From Erythrocercus mccallii (taxonomy: Eukaryota > Chordata > Aves > Passeriformes > Dicruridae), in contig VZRG01002552.1 in the NCBI GenBank assembly GCA_013397435.1, positions 1 through 64,000 on the forward strand: 64,000 nt of DNA. The letters are read 5' to 3'. The notes beneath the pieces were generated by a model. That model made no database searches. It was not told the DNA's origin and was given only the letters and a program-made list of their open reading frames with translations. The translations under genes were made by a program, and so were the position numbers. Below, piece by piece: positions 56,301 to 62,239 of the stretch. How positions within the stretch are numbered: the first letter of the stretch is position 1; every line of letters begins with the position of its first letter.

Positions 56301-59300
56301 AGAACAACATGGAGTTGTGTCGGGGGGCAGGGGGATGGGTTTAGGTTGGATATCAGGGAAAGCTTCTTCCTCCAGAGGGTGCTGGGCACTGCCCAGGCTC
56401 TCCAGGGAATGGGCACGGTCCTGAGGCTGCCAGAGCTCCAGGAGTGTTTGGACAGCACTCTCAGGCACAGGGTGAGATTGTTGGGGTGTCTGGGCAGGGC
56501 TGGGCATTGGACTTAATGATCCTTGTGGGTCCTTTCCAGCTCAGGATATTCCATGATTCCAATAATCCTCAGATTCAACTCCCAACTTGTGCTTGACAAG
56601 AGTATAAATTTTGATTATGAAAATATTTTGCCTTCCAGTACAAGTATCCAACCCAAGTCTGATGGCAGAAACAGATGAACGGAAGGAAATGGTCGGCTCT
56701 CTACATCATAAAACCATACCACAACTTCTCTGTCTATACAATAAATTCAAATGCTTAAGAAGCATTCTTCAATTGACTGAGTAAGCTCTAAAAAGCCCTC
56801 ATCCAACTCAACTTTCATGCATTTTTCTCTTACTTTACTCAGGCACAGCTAAGAATTTTCATATTCCAAAAGCACATATTGTCCAAATAAATTTCAGGGA
56901 AGATAATTATTTTCTGTCATGAAAATGTCAGCAATACAAAGAAGAGGTGGGGCTTTTTTTGCCTGCACTTTCTCTGCACCTTTCACTTTCTTCAATATTC
57001 AAGTTAATACAATATTTGCCTCCTTCATACATGCACTACATTAATACTGGAAATAATGTAGATCTTATTAAAATGGAGATATCATTTTCTAATAAAAATA
57101 GCTTGATTTTTGGTTGATGCTGATTAAGAGACTGAAGCATCCAACATATGAGGAGAGGATTAGTTTTCAGAAAAGACTTCAGGGAAATCTTATCAATTTG
57201 TATTAATATCTGGTGGGGTGGGCAGTCAGACTGTCCCTGGGGGTGCCCAGTGAAAAGACAACCATGAGAGCATCAGATCTACCCAGAGATAAGAGGAACC
57301 AACACAAACCAAGCTGAGATCCTGTTCCTCTCCTGTGACCTGCACAGTCACAGCTGTCCCTCAGGTGTGGCCATCAGCCTCGCAGGCTGCCCCTCAACTC
57401 TTCCCACAGCTGCGCCTAGAATTGGTTAAGGGAACTGATTTGGGGTTTTAAAAACTGCAAAGGGAGAGATGCTGTCTCATAACAAATGTGGTTAGTGTTC
57501 ACTGCCACTATACCTTCCCACTTCTACTGTAGCAAGATTACTCAGGCTTCTGATCTTTGGACGTAACATCACTGTCAGCAAGTGAAATTTTGAAAATGGT
57601 ACGTTTCTATCAAAAAAAATTTCAGCTGAGTCCCAAAATGTACTTTTTGAGATAATCTAGTGTTCAGACACAAACAGTTTAACAAACACTTCCATGAGAA
57701 AGTAACCTTTTTTGTGAACAATTACTACAAGATTCCAAGGATCTAACAGAACTTTTTTGAAGCTTTTTCTCATTGACATGCCCAGGTTGGCATATAGTTT
57801 AGAGCTTGAACATACTGAGGTTTATAACTGTTGAAAAGCACAAACGCAACAAAACTGGACAGAGACATACGAAAACAAAAAATAAGTGCAAAGCACGCTT
57901 AAAAGCTGTGAGGTGATAAACAACCCAATAATGAAGAAAATAGACACCAGGAGATAGCAGGGAATACAAGGACCTAAGGAATTTTCTCTAAGCTAGCTTT
58001 ACTCTGCAGAACACAGCCTTCCTATCAAATTACAAGTGCTACTTTTGCTTCTCCCCTCGGCTGAAAGAAAATGTACCAAGCCTAAACTGAACAGGATTAC
58101 TCAGGAATAGTCTGCAGACAGCTGCCTTGTCAAGATAGAGATGAAAGAATATCACTAGTCTTCTAAATCCTCGTGGTGACCTTTTGGAAAGTCTTAGGTA
58201 GCAGACAAGCTATTCATCAAGGTATCTTGGACAAAAGCCAGATTTATCATAATGCCAGTATTAAAGAGCAGAGCTGAAATGTCAGAGCTGTATCATACAC
58301 CAGGAGTTCAAAGTCAGACAAAACCCAAATTTTCCTTATTTCCAGCAGAAAGAAGAAATACAGAAAGTTTTTAAGACTCATTTTCATACAATTAAGCAAC
58401 CACTAAATTCTAATGCAGAAACATAACGCTGAGAAATGCCAGGGATGAGCAGCTCTTGAGTGGAAGCTGAGCATACTTCAGATCACAAAAATGGCAGATA
58501 ACTACACCATCTCCTCTCTAAAGAGAAACCTTTCTGGTCAGACTGAAAAGATTGAATCAGCTTACTTTGCCATATGAATGCCAGCAGAAGCTGGCTGAGG
58601 AGCTGCCCAGGGACAGGTAAGCCCAGGAGGCAAATCCTTCCCCTTCAGAAGCAGTTTTCACTGCAAACCCTGCCCTGGGGGTGCAGCTCCACAGACAGCT
58701 GAGCCCTTCTGGTGCCTCACTGCTTCCCTAGTGCTCTCCCTGCTCCCTTCCTGCCTGGCTCTCCCCTCCCTGTCTGCTGACCATTGTCTCCTTAATGCTT
58801 TCAAACTGCAGAACCTGTCGTCACTGTTCTGCTGCTCCAGCAGCTGGATCATGGGGGCCAAGAAAAAGGTAGGCAACAGAGCAAGGACAAAGCAGAGAAA
58901 GGGGTAGGGGTGGGAGGAGAAAGCAGGAACTCAAGGTCACTGCATTTCAGCTGCTCTGGGGCAAGTTTGTGCTTGGCTGCTTTCATCTTGAGATTAGAGA
59001 GGGCAGGGCTCACCATGCTTGGGGAAACCACACCCTGAGCTACCCCCTCCGAGTACCTGCAGACAAATTTCATAAGTGGCTATTGTCCCCATACCAAAGG
59101 CCTTTCCAGTTCCTGGGAAATCTGTCCCCAGTTAGCAGCACTGGCCACCCTGTGTGGTGATGTAAGATCATTGTGATACAAGTACAAAATTCCATTTTCT
59201 AGACAAAATGCTAAAAAGAGGAACTCTGCTGCAGATGCTTCAAAGGCTAACAGAAAAAAAAAATGCACACAAATGAATGGGAAAGAAGAAAGGAGTTAAC

Positions 59301-60379
59301 TCATTGGAAACCCACACTTTCACAGGAACCCAAACACTTCCAATCTGAATCACAGAACCACTAGGGCTGGAAAAGCCCTCTAAGATGATCAAGTCCAACC
59401 ATTAACCCAGCACTGCTGGGGTCATTACTAAACCATGTCACCAAGTGCCACATCCACATGGTGTTTGATGTCTTCCAAGGATGGTAACTCCACCACCGCC
59501 CTGTGGTGATGCCAGTGCCTGACCAGTAACACAGGAACTGGAATCTTTACACTATCCTTGCTATCAAACAGTTCCAGAGTGAGAGGGGAAGGTCCCAGAA
59601 GGGCAGTGCCCACCTTCTCCGGCACACACTGAGCCCAGCAGAGGAGCCCCACTGGCAGGCACGTGTCTCCAGCCCCCACCAGAAGCCCAAACCCTTACAC
59701 AACAGAATCACAGGGTCAGTTAGGGTGGAAAAGACCTCTGAGATAATTGAGCTCAACCTATGACCCCAACACCACCGTGTCAATTAGACCATGGCACTGA
59801 GTCCCTTAAACACCTCCAGGGATGATGGCTCCTGCCTGGGCAGCCCCTTCCAATGCCTGAGCAGCCTTTCACTGAAGAAATTCCTCCTGATATCCAAGCT
59901 GAACCTGCTCTGGCAGTTTGAAGCTGATTCCTCTCATCCTGTCCCTTGTTCCCTGGGAGCAGAGCCCGAACCCCTCCTTGTCGAGGAGTTGTGCAGAACC
60001 AGAAGGTGCCCCCTGAGCCTCCTTTTCTCCAAACTGAGACCCTCAGCTCCCTCAGCCACTCCTGGTGCTCCGGCCCCTTCCCCAACTCCGTTCCCACCCC
60101 TCAAAACGCTCCAACCCCTCACCAGCCCTTCTGCAAACACAAACTCCGCGGGAAAAGCTCGCCCCGCTGCTTCGCCAGACATGGCATGCGAGGCCACAGG
60201 GCGGGAAGGGAGCAGCCCCCCTGACACCCCCGGGGCTGCGGGGGGAGGCCGCCACAGGGGCGGCGCGGGGACAGCCCCGGCTCCACACGCCGCTCAACCC
60301 CTCAACACCAGCGCTCTCTCTCCTCCTTCCTTCCCTCCCTCCTCCCTTCACTCACCAGGCCCCGCGCCAGCGCCGCCAT
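14214..60379 (-). CDS. UQCC1: UQCC1, complete spliced coding region (10 coding exons)
   Basis: UQCC1 is the ubiquinol-cytochrome c reductase complex assembly factor 1 (yeast Cbp3 homologue). It is a mitochondrial matrix/inner-membrane protein that, with UQCC2, binds newly made cytochrome b and starts assembly of respiratory complex III. Joining 60379-60356, 56224-56120, 54796-54692, 49963-49856, 47578-47506, 41805-41748, 35955-35847, 18961-18884, 17521-17408 and 14348-14214 gives 909 nt and 302 residues plus stop, with every junction in phase. The N-terminus has no acidic residue before position 61 and is Arg-rich (SRCRR), as expected of a mitochondrial presequence. The ubiquinol-cytochrome c chaperone domain covers roughly residues 90-260. 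Landmarks are VGAFTRIIEAMGFTGPLKY, CQMPDTLNSWFLV, GRTGKYMCR, FYAALFGYDE, LWRNLFNR, RHLELLVEYV and the C-terminal VYNDEGL, all matching human UQCC1 as I recall it. All introns are GT-AG; coding intron 7 is 16.9 kb. Confidence 0.93.
14845..15010 (-). repeat. CR1 LINE 3' end
   Basis: This is a reversed CR1 tail in the last UQCC1 intron: 'aatggtttgggttggaaggg', 'cccctgccatgggcagga', then 'ccagaccaggttgttccaag', stopping after 'cctctctgggcaag'. It lies in the same orientation as UQCC1. Confidence 0.85.
16991..17243 (+). repeat. CR1 LINE 3' end
   Basis: This CR1 tail shows 'ttcttccctcagagagtgct', 'gggcactgcccaggctcccc', 'agggaatgggcacggccc', then 'agcttaggacattccatgac'. It ends about 165 bases before UQCC1 coding exon 9 in plus-strand coordinates, so it sits just downstream of that exon's donor within intron 9, antisense to the gene. 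Confidence 0.85.
17408..17521 (-). CDS. UQCC1: UQCC1 coding exon 9
   Basis: This exon encodes residues 221-258 (GILSDDRVLAAALWRNLFNR and then NCDDPRHLELLVEYVRKQ). The acceptor is CTTTAG|GGA. The donor CAG|GTACGG has C rather than A or G at +4 but keeps GT. It is in phase 0 on both sides. Confidence 0.95.
18884..18961 (-). CDS. UQCC1: UQCC1 coding exon 8
   Basis: This exon encodes residues 195-220, beginning INSTVLKEDLKRMVENFY and ending AALFGYDE. The acceptor is TTTCAG|ATT and the donor GAG|GTAAGA, phase 0 on both sides. The equivalent human segment begins VNPYILKKNM, so this exon is moderately diverged, while FYAA and GYDE are kept. Confidence 0.95.
21880..22145 (+). repeat. CR1 LINE 3' end
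   Basis: This CR1 tail shows 'gacaggacaagaggaacggc', 'ctcaagttgtgccaggagag', 'ggcacaggctgcccaaggca', 'gtggaggagtcaccatccct' and 'actagatgatctgaatggcg'. It is the classic bird CR1 3' region, with small losses and a decayed terminal repeat. Confidence 0.85.
24902..25038 (-). repeat. CR1 LINE 3' end
   Basis: Reversed CR1 tail with 'gaatgatcccaaaacggttt', 'cctgccatgtgcagggacac', 'cagaccaggttgctccaagc' and 'ctggctttggacactcc'. It is truncated at about 25038. Confidence 0.82.
30240..30415 (+). repeat. possible old CR1-type tail
   Basis: The text 'gaattcaaaagacacctaga' followed by 'tgtgttcctggaagaaaaa' and, later, 'ctgggctggacagcccctcc' resembles the 3' UTR of older sauropsid CR1 subfamilies. The terminal octamer repeat is lost. 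The assignment is tentative. Confidence 0.4.
32405..32745 (-). repeat. CR1 LINE 3' region (longer copy)
   Basis: Reversed CR1: 'tcccattctaccacctgcca', 'actatcccaggttgctccaa', 'ccccttatcctgtcactgca', 'gacagatgctgggaggtctc', and finally 'caacagccccaactttctca'. At about 340 bases it reaches further into the element than the other copies in this intron. Confidence 0.85.
34272..34888 (+). mobile_element. solo LTR, ERVL-like endogenous retrovirus
   Basis: A 617-base LTR begins TGTCCTAGG and ends CAGTACA (TG...CA). It is flanked by an exact 5-bp target-site duplication TCTGG at 34267-34271 and 34889-34893, the length typical of ERVL integrations. AATAAA at 34832-34837 lies 51 bases before the end and fixes the orientation. 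There are no gag, pol or env sequences beside it, so it is a solo LTR left by recombination. It sits in coding intron 7 of UQCC1, antisense to the gene. Assignment to ERVL is inferred from the duplication length and the general form. Confidence 0.88.
34370..34465 (+). repeat. 16-bp tandem repeat, six copies, inside the LTR
   Basis: Six head-to-tail copies of ATCAATGCTGTGCTGC occur with only a few substitutions (GTACTGC twice, AATTCTG once). The array lies in the 5' (U3) part of the solo LTR, ahead of the polyadenylation signal. It is followed by a short irregular tail of ACTGT/ACTGC units. Confidence 0.92.
35847..35955 (-). CDS. UQCC1: UQCC1 coding exon 7
   Basis: This exon completes W158 and encodes residues 159-194 (MCLVRLKQEGRTGKYMCRYI and then VHCMWEDVEQRGKVMG). 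It is the core of the ubiquinol-cytochrome c chaperone domain and nearly identical to human. The acceptor is CTGCAG|GAT and the donor GGG|GTAAGT. Confidence 0.97.
41748..41805 (-). CDS. UQCC1: UQCC1 coding exon 6
   Basis: This 58-base exon completes R139 and encodes CQMPDTLNSWFLVAQLHV plus the first two bases of W158. The acceptor is ATCAAG|GGT and the donor CTG|GTAAGTG. The matching human segment is CQMPDTFNSWFLI, so identity is high despite the small size. Confidence 0.96.
42619..42652. repeat. exact 17-bp tandem duplication
   Basis: AAGGCAAGTTAAAAACT occurs twice with no mismatch, directly adjacent, in coding intron 5 of UQCC1. It looks like a recent slippage event and would make a length polymorphism. 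Confidence 0.85.
44516..44671. mobile_element. small hAT-like non-autonomous DNA element (MITE)
   Basis: The 156-base segment has terminal inverted repeats of hAT/Charlie type: it begins CAGAGTTCCCAAAGTTTTG and ends TTTTGGGAACTGCTG, the complement of CAGCAGTTCCCAAAA. The flanks GACTAAAG and TTCTAAGG agree at 5 of 8 positions, which could be a decayed 8-bp target duplication with the hAT CTAG-like core. No transposase sequence is present. The element lies in coding intron 5 of UQCC1. Confidence 0.6.
47506..47578 (-). CDS. UQCC1: UQCC1 coding exon 5
   Basis: This exon encodes residues 115-138 (KIKVAALRMYTCCVEKTDYE and then EFFN) plus one base of R139. The acceptor is GTTTAG|AAG and the donor AACA|GTAAG. 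The human counterpart reads KIKIAALRMYTSCVEKTDFE. Confidence 0.96.
49856..49963 (-). CDS. UQCC1: UQCC1 coding exon 4
   Basis: This exon encodes residues 79-114: HLSAKDSLQSSEEKVGAFTR and then IIEAMGFTGPLKYNRW. The acceptor is TTACAG|CAT and the donor TGG|GTAAAG, phase 0 on both sides. It is the start of the conserved chaperone domain (EKVGAFT, IIEAMGFTGPLKY). Confidence 0.96.
50637..51164 (+). mobile_element. solo LTR of an avian endogenous retrovirus
   Basis: A degraded LTR of a family common in songbird genomes. It opens TGCTGTGGCTTAAGTCCAGC, continues with 'ggcagtttaattagtaaaac', 'gaattcactccccacttccc' and 'gtccctgctgtgtccctgca', and ends with 'ccagcccaaagcagcaca'. AATAAA at 51129-51134, about 30 bases before the end, supports the plus orientation. 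I could not find a convincing target-site duplication. It lies in coding intron 3 of UQCC1. The family assignment is from memory of the consensus. Confidence 0.7.
51665..51742 (+). repeat. short CR1-like 3' tail
   Basis: 'ttggactagatgtaatttgg' followed by 'aaaagtccattccaacccga' and 'actattctatgatcc' is a much-shortened CR1 3' end. The upstream part cannot be traced. Confidence 0.6.
52961..53022 (-). repeat. LTR fragment, opposite orientation to 50637-51164
   Basis: Read on the minus strand it begins TGTTGTGGTTTTAGCCCAAC and continues TGGCAACTAAGCAGCACACA, the 5' edge of the same avian LTR family as the copy at 50637. Only about 60 bases remain. Confidence 0.55.
54201..54280. repeat. 20-bp minisatellite, about four copies
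   Basis: The unit TTATGAACAATAACTAGCTG repeats with period 20 from about 54215 (one diverged copy, two good copies, a partial last copy). An extra TTATGAACAATAA start lies at 54201. The array is about 410 bases from UQCC1 coding exon 3, just downstream of its donor on the minus strand. Confidence 0.75.
54692..54796 (-). CDS. UQCC1: UQCC1 coding exon 3 (diverged, newly inferred)
   Basis: This 105-base exon encodes residues 44-78: RHKAGPFQLSKFCGGLFEAN and then GAITQQNRSFYETNK. The acceptor has a strong pyrimidine tract ending TGCTAG|AGA, and the donor is AAG|GTGAGA. Both ends are phase 0, matching exon 2 (ends CAG) and exon 4 (starts CAT). Against human UQCC1, CGG.....G...Q.NR.(F/Y).T.K lines up without gaps over 22 residues. 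Including it brings the protein to 302 residues, close to human. It is far less conserved than exons 4-10, as expected between a presequence and the chaperone domain. Confidence 0.85.
56120..56224 (-). CDS. UQCC1: UQCC1 coding exon 2
   Basis: This exon encodes residues 9-43 (SCQTGVTQWIAGCSGLLQTA and then AVPSRCRRTLCNIFQ). The acceptor is ATGCAG|AGC and the donor CAG|GTAAGA, phase 0 on both sides. The human N-terminus has QTSISQWVPVCSRL at the same place. It lacks Asp and Glu and contains the RCRR cluster, which fits a cleavable mitochondrial targeting sequence. Confidence 0.93.
56310..56562 (+). repeat. CR1 LINE 3' end
   Basis: CR1 tail with 'gtttaggttggatatcaggg', 'gggcactgcccaggctctcc', 'agggaatgggcacggtcctg' and 'agctcaggatattccatgat'. 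It begins 86 bases upstream of UQCC1 coding exon 2 on the gene's strand, antisense to it. Confidence 0.87.
57127..57325 (+). repeat. CR1 LINE internal/3' UTR fragment
   Basis: 'cttatcaatttgtattaata', 'tctggtggggtgggcagtca' and 'gggggtgcccagtgaaaaga' correspond to the CR1 stretch coding 'YQ/IKYL'-type text just before the 3' UTR. The element lacks its 3' end. Boundaries are approximate. Confidence 0.6.
59348..59522 (-). repeat. CR1 LINE 3' end
   Basis: Reversed CR1 tail: 'aatcacagaaccactagggc', 'gatgatcaagtccaaccatt', 'ccatgtcaccaagtgccaca', 'tccacatggtgtttgatgtc', and 'ggtaactccaccaccgccct'. It lies in UQCC1 intron 1, in sense with the gene. Confidence 0.85.
59704..60125 (-). repeat. CR1 LINE 3' region abutting the UQCC1 CpG-rich start
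   Basis: Reversed CR1 of about 420 bases: 'agaatcacagggtcagttag', 'ttaaacacctccagggatga', 'cctgagcagcctttcactga', 'ttcctcctgatatccaagct', and finally 'agctccctcagccactcctg' with a 'caaaacgctccaacccctca' end. It stops about 230 bases inside the intron from the UQCC1 exon 1 donor and is in sense with the gene. Long plus-strand open frames over this interval are chance frames through CR1 and GC-rich promoter DNA. Confidence 0.85.
60356..60379 (-). CDS. UQCC1: UQCC1 coding exon 1 (start)
   Basis: This short coding part reads MAALARGL, followed by the donor CTG|GTGAGT. The ATG at 60379 has the context GGGGACTGATGG. It lies in the GC-rich first-exon region, in phase with exon 2, and resembles the human start MALLVRVL. 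Confidence 0.88.
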
Positions 60380-60470
60380 CAGTCCCCGGCGCCGCTTCCG
60401 CCGGCGCGACCCTGCCCCTTCCGCGGGAAGCGCGGGCCGGGATGGCGGCGTGAGGCGGGCGGGCGGCGCG
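60380..60470 (-). promoter_or_regulatory. UQCC1: UQCC1 TATA-less CpG-rich promoter
   Basis: The DNA immediately upstream of the start codon is very GC- and CpG-rich, with no TATA box. It has two ETS-type GCGGAAG sites on the minus strand (GGAA cores near 60396-60399 and 60419-60422), a GC-box run GGCGGGCGGGCGG at 60454-60466, and ATGGCGGC motifs facing opposite ways at 60442-60449 (plus) and 60372-60379 (minus, over the start codon). ETS/GABP, Sp1 and YY1 sites are common in promoters of nuclear genes for mitochondrial proteins. Start site and factor binding are inferred. Confidence 0.6.
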
Positions 60471-60557
60471 GCGCTCCCCCGCAGCAGCGGGAGCCTTCCC
60501 CGGCTTGCAACAAGCCGATAAAGGCACGCTCGAGAGAGTAATTATGTAATTGTGTCT

Positions 60558-60645
60558 CCATGGGAAGGAGAGCACCTTTCTCCAGTGTTAAAAGCGCAGG
60601 CTATAGGCTGCCCATGGGAGGTAAATGTTAAGGAAGGTTCCTATT
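60558..60645 (+). repeat. ~100-bp module, copy A
   Basis: 'ccatgggaaggagagcacct', 'ccagtgttaaaagcgcaggc', 'tataggctgcccatgggagg' and 'taaatg' match copy C at 61949 block by block. It lies just upstream of the UQCC1 promoter. Confidence 0.65.
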
Positions 60646-61238
60646 CTGAAATACCCTGGCAGTCACACTGCCAAAGGTCAGAGACTTTCACTGCTGGAAC
60701 CGAAGCCCCTCCACAGTGGGGGGCTCAAGTGAGCCGAAGGGTGTCCCTGCATTCCCCACTCTCCCACAGTCAGACCAGGTTTTCCACAGCAGAGTCTCAC
60801 GTCTCGTTCCACAAAACAATTTATCCACAGCGCAGGAACACAGAAACAGCTCGAGCCGGTGCCTGCAGGGAGGGACCTTGAACCCCTGGGCTGTTACACC
60901 TTCACAGTCCAAGCACAGCAAAGTCCAGCTTATCCCCCTCTCCGTGTCCATCTACTTCCCTGGCTCCTGCTATGTTTCTCAGTGTCACCCGGACCTGTCT
61001 TTGTGCCCTTTGTTAACCAGGGGTTGACAGCTCATGGCTCCCACCCAGAGATCAATTTGCATTTCAGTCTGCACCTCAATTGCAGTTTGCTGACCGAGTT
61101 ACCTGGATCGGATTTATTTCTCTACAGTAAAGCCTAGCGACAGTTTTCTGACCTCTCAGAACTTGAGGAGCAGTCCCTGGATCTATTAAGTTTTGGAGCA
61201 AATTTTTGCAACCAAACTGCAGAAGTCAGGTCCAAAAA

Positions 61239-61335
61239 GTGAATTAGCACCTTTTCTTGGGAAGGGAAACAACCTGTTCGTCCTGTTGGTGCTGCCTAGT
61301 GGTGGTAAAGGCCAGCTAGACCTTCTGGCCTGGCA
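61239..61335 (+). repeat. ~100-bp module, copy B
   Basis: 'agcaccttttcttgggaagg', 'cctgttggtgctgcctagtg' and 'ggtaaaggccagctagacct' match copies C and D. It directly precedes, or forms the U3 start of, the LTR-like element that follows. Confidence 0.65.
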
Positions 61336-61860
61336 CCTTGTTGCAGCCATGAGGCCTAGCAGGCCTCTCTGGCGGGCAATACCCTAAATTGCCTAGTCAC
61401 GGTGACCAGGCCAAATAGACCCTCTTCCTGCTCTCGGACCCTCTCTTATCTCCCTGTAAGCTAATAGGTCCTTTCTACCCCGACTCACCCCATTGGAGCA
61501 TTTCTCAATCCCCCAGAACCCTATATAAACCCCACTATTTCCCCAGCTCGGTCAGAAGAGCTGTCCCTGGGACCCTTCGCAGAAACTTCAATAAAGAATC
61601 ATCTGTGGAATCGCCATACGGCTCTTCTCCTCTCTCTCCCTGTCCCTGCGTCTGCGAGGCATCCTGGCAAGCTTGAGCTGATAATCACTGCCCAGAGCTG
61701 ATCACTACTGAGAGCTGTAAATCACTGAGCTTGCCAGGCTCTGCCGGTACCTGGGAGCCTGCCGGAGTTGCCTTGGCAGGGGCTGCTTAGCTGCAGGCCC
61801 TACCCAGGAACAACCAAGGCATCTGATGCCGACTGAGTTGGCCGGGGACCGCAGCAAAAT
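61240..61860 (+). mobile_element. LTR-like element with TATA box and poly-A signal
   Basis: TATATAA at 61523-61529 is followed 67 bases later by AATAAA at 61590-61595, the U3-R-U5 layout of a retroviral LTR in plus orientation. The U5-like part holds an 11-bp perfect inverted repeat (61663-61673 with 61728-61738). I could not fix the ends or a target duplication, so the limits are approximate. No retroviral coding sequence was recognised nearby. It is upstream of UQCC1 and points away from it. Confidence 0.6.
61663..61738. other. perfect 11-bp inverted repeat with tripled loop motif
   Basis: CCTGGCAAGCT (61663-61673) and its exact complement AGCTTGCCAGG (61728-61738) enclose 54 bases. These contain three degenerate direct copies of a GAGCTG..ATCACT motif, at about 61674, 61695 and 61712. 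RNA from the LTR could fold into a stem-loop here. Confidence 0.75.
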
Positions 61861-61948
61861 CTAAAGCACCTTTTGTGTGAGCAAACCTCAGATGTATTCA
61901 GTATTGGAGATGGTATCGTAAATTTTGGTGATGGGCCCCTGAATGGAA

Positions 61949-62056
61949 ATGACTGTGCTTTTCCATGGGAAGGAAAGCAAGTAGCCCCAGTGTTCCAGGT
62001 GCAGATGATGGGCTGCCCAACCAGAGGTAAAGGCCAGCAAGACCTTTCTTTCTTGG
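61949..62056 (+). repeat. ~100-bp module, copy C
   Basis: 'ttttccatgggaaggaaagc', 'ccccagtgttccaggtgcag', 'atgatgggctgcccaaccag' and 'aggtaaaggccagcaagacc', followed by 'tttctttcttgg'. It is the best-preserved copy and links A (left half) with B and D (right half). Confidence 0.7.
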
Positions 62057-62130
62057 AACCTCTTGTATTGTGGCAATTCCTGAATGTGTTCAACCTTGAG
62101 CTCCTGATGCCAAACTGGGATCTGCATGTA

Positions 62131-62238
62131 AATGACACCACCTTTCCTTGAGAAAGGAGGCACCTAGTCCTGCTCTTGGTGCTGCATATGATCATTTGCC
62201 CAATGGAAATAAAGGTCAGCAAGATTATTTATTTCAGA
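62131..62238 (+). repeat. ~100-bp module, copy D
   Basis: 'cacctttccttgagaaagga', 'cctgctcttggtgctgcata', 'gcccaatggaaataaaggtc' and 'agcaagattatttatttcag'. It lies about 185 bases after copy C, so C and D may be two units of a ~185-bp tandem repeat. Confidence 0.65.
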
Positions 62239-62239
62239 G

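Noticed and set aside
59791..60541. Long plus-strand open frames (220 and 158 codons) across the UQCC1 start
   Set aside because: They run through a reversed CR1 and the CpG-rich promoter and exon 1 of UQCC1. The composition reflects GC-rich DNA, not a protein.
61266..61780. ACAACC on both sides of a TGTTCG... segment as a possible LTR target-site duplication
   Set aside because: The implied LTR would not end in CA, and similarity between modules B and D continues across the proposed left edge, so the match is probably chance.
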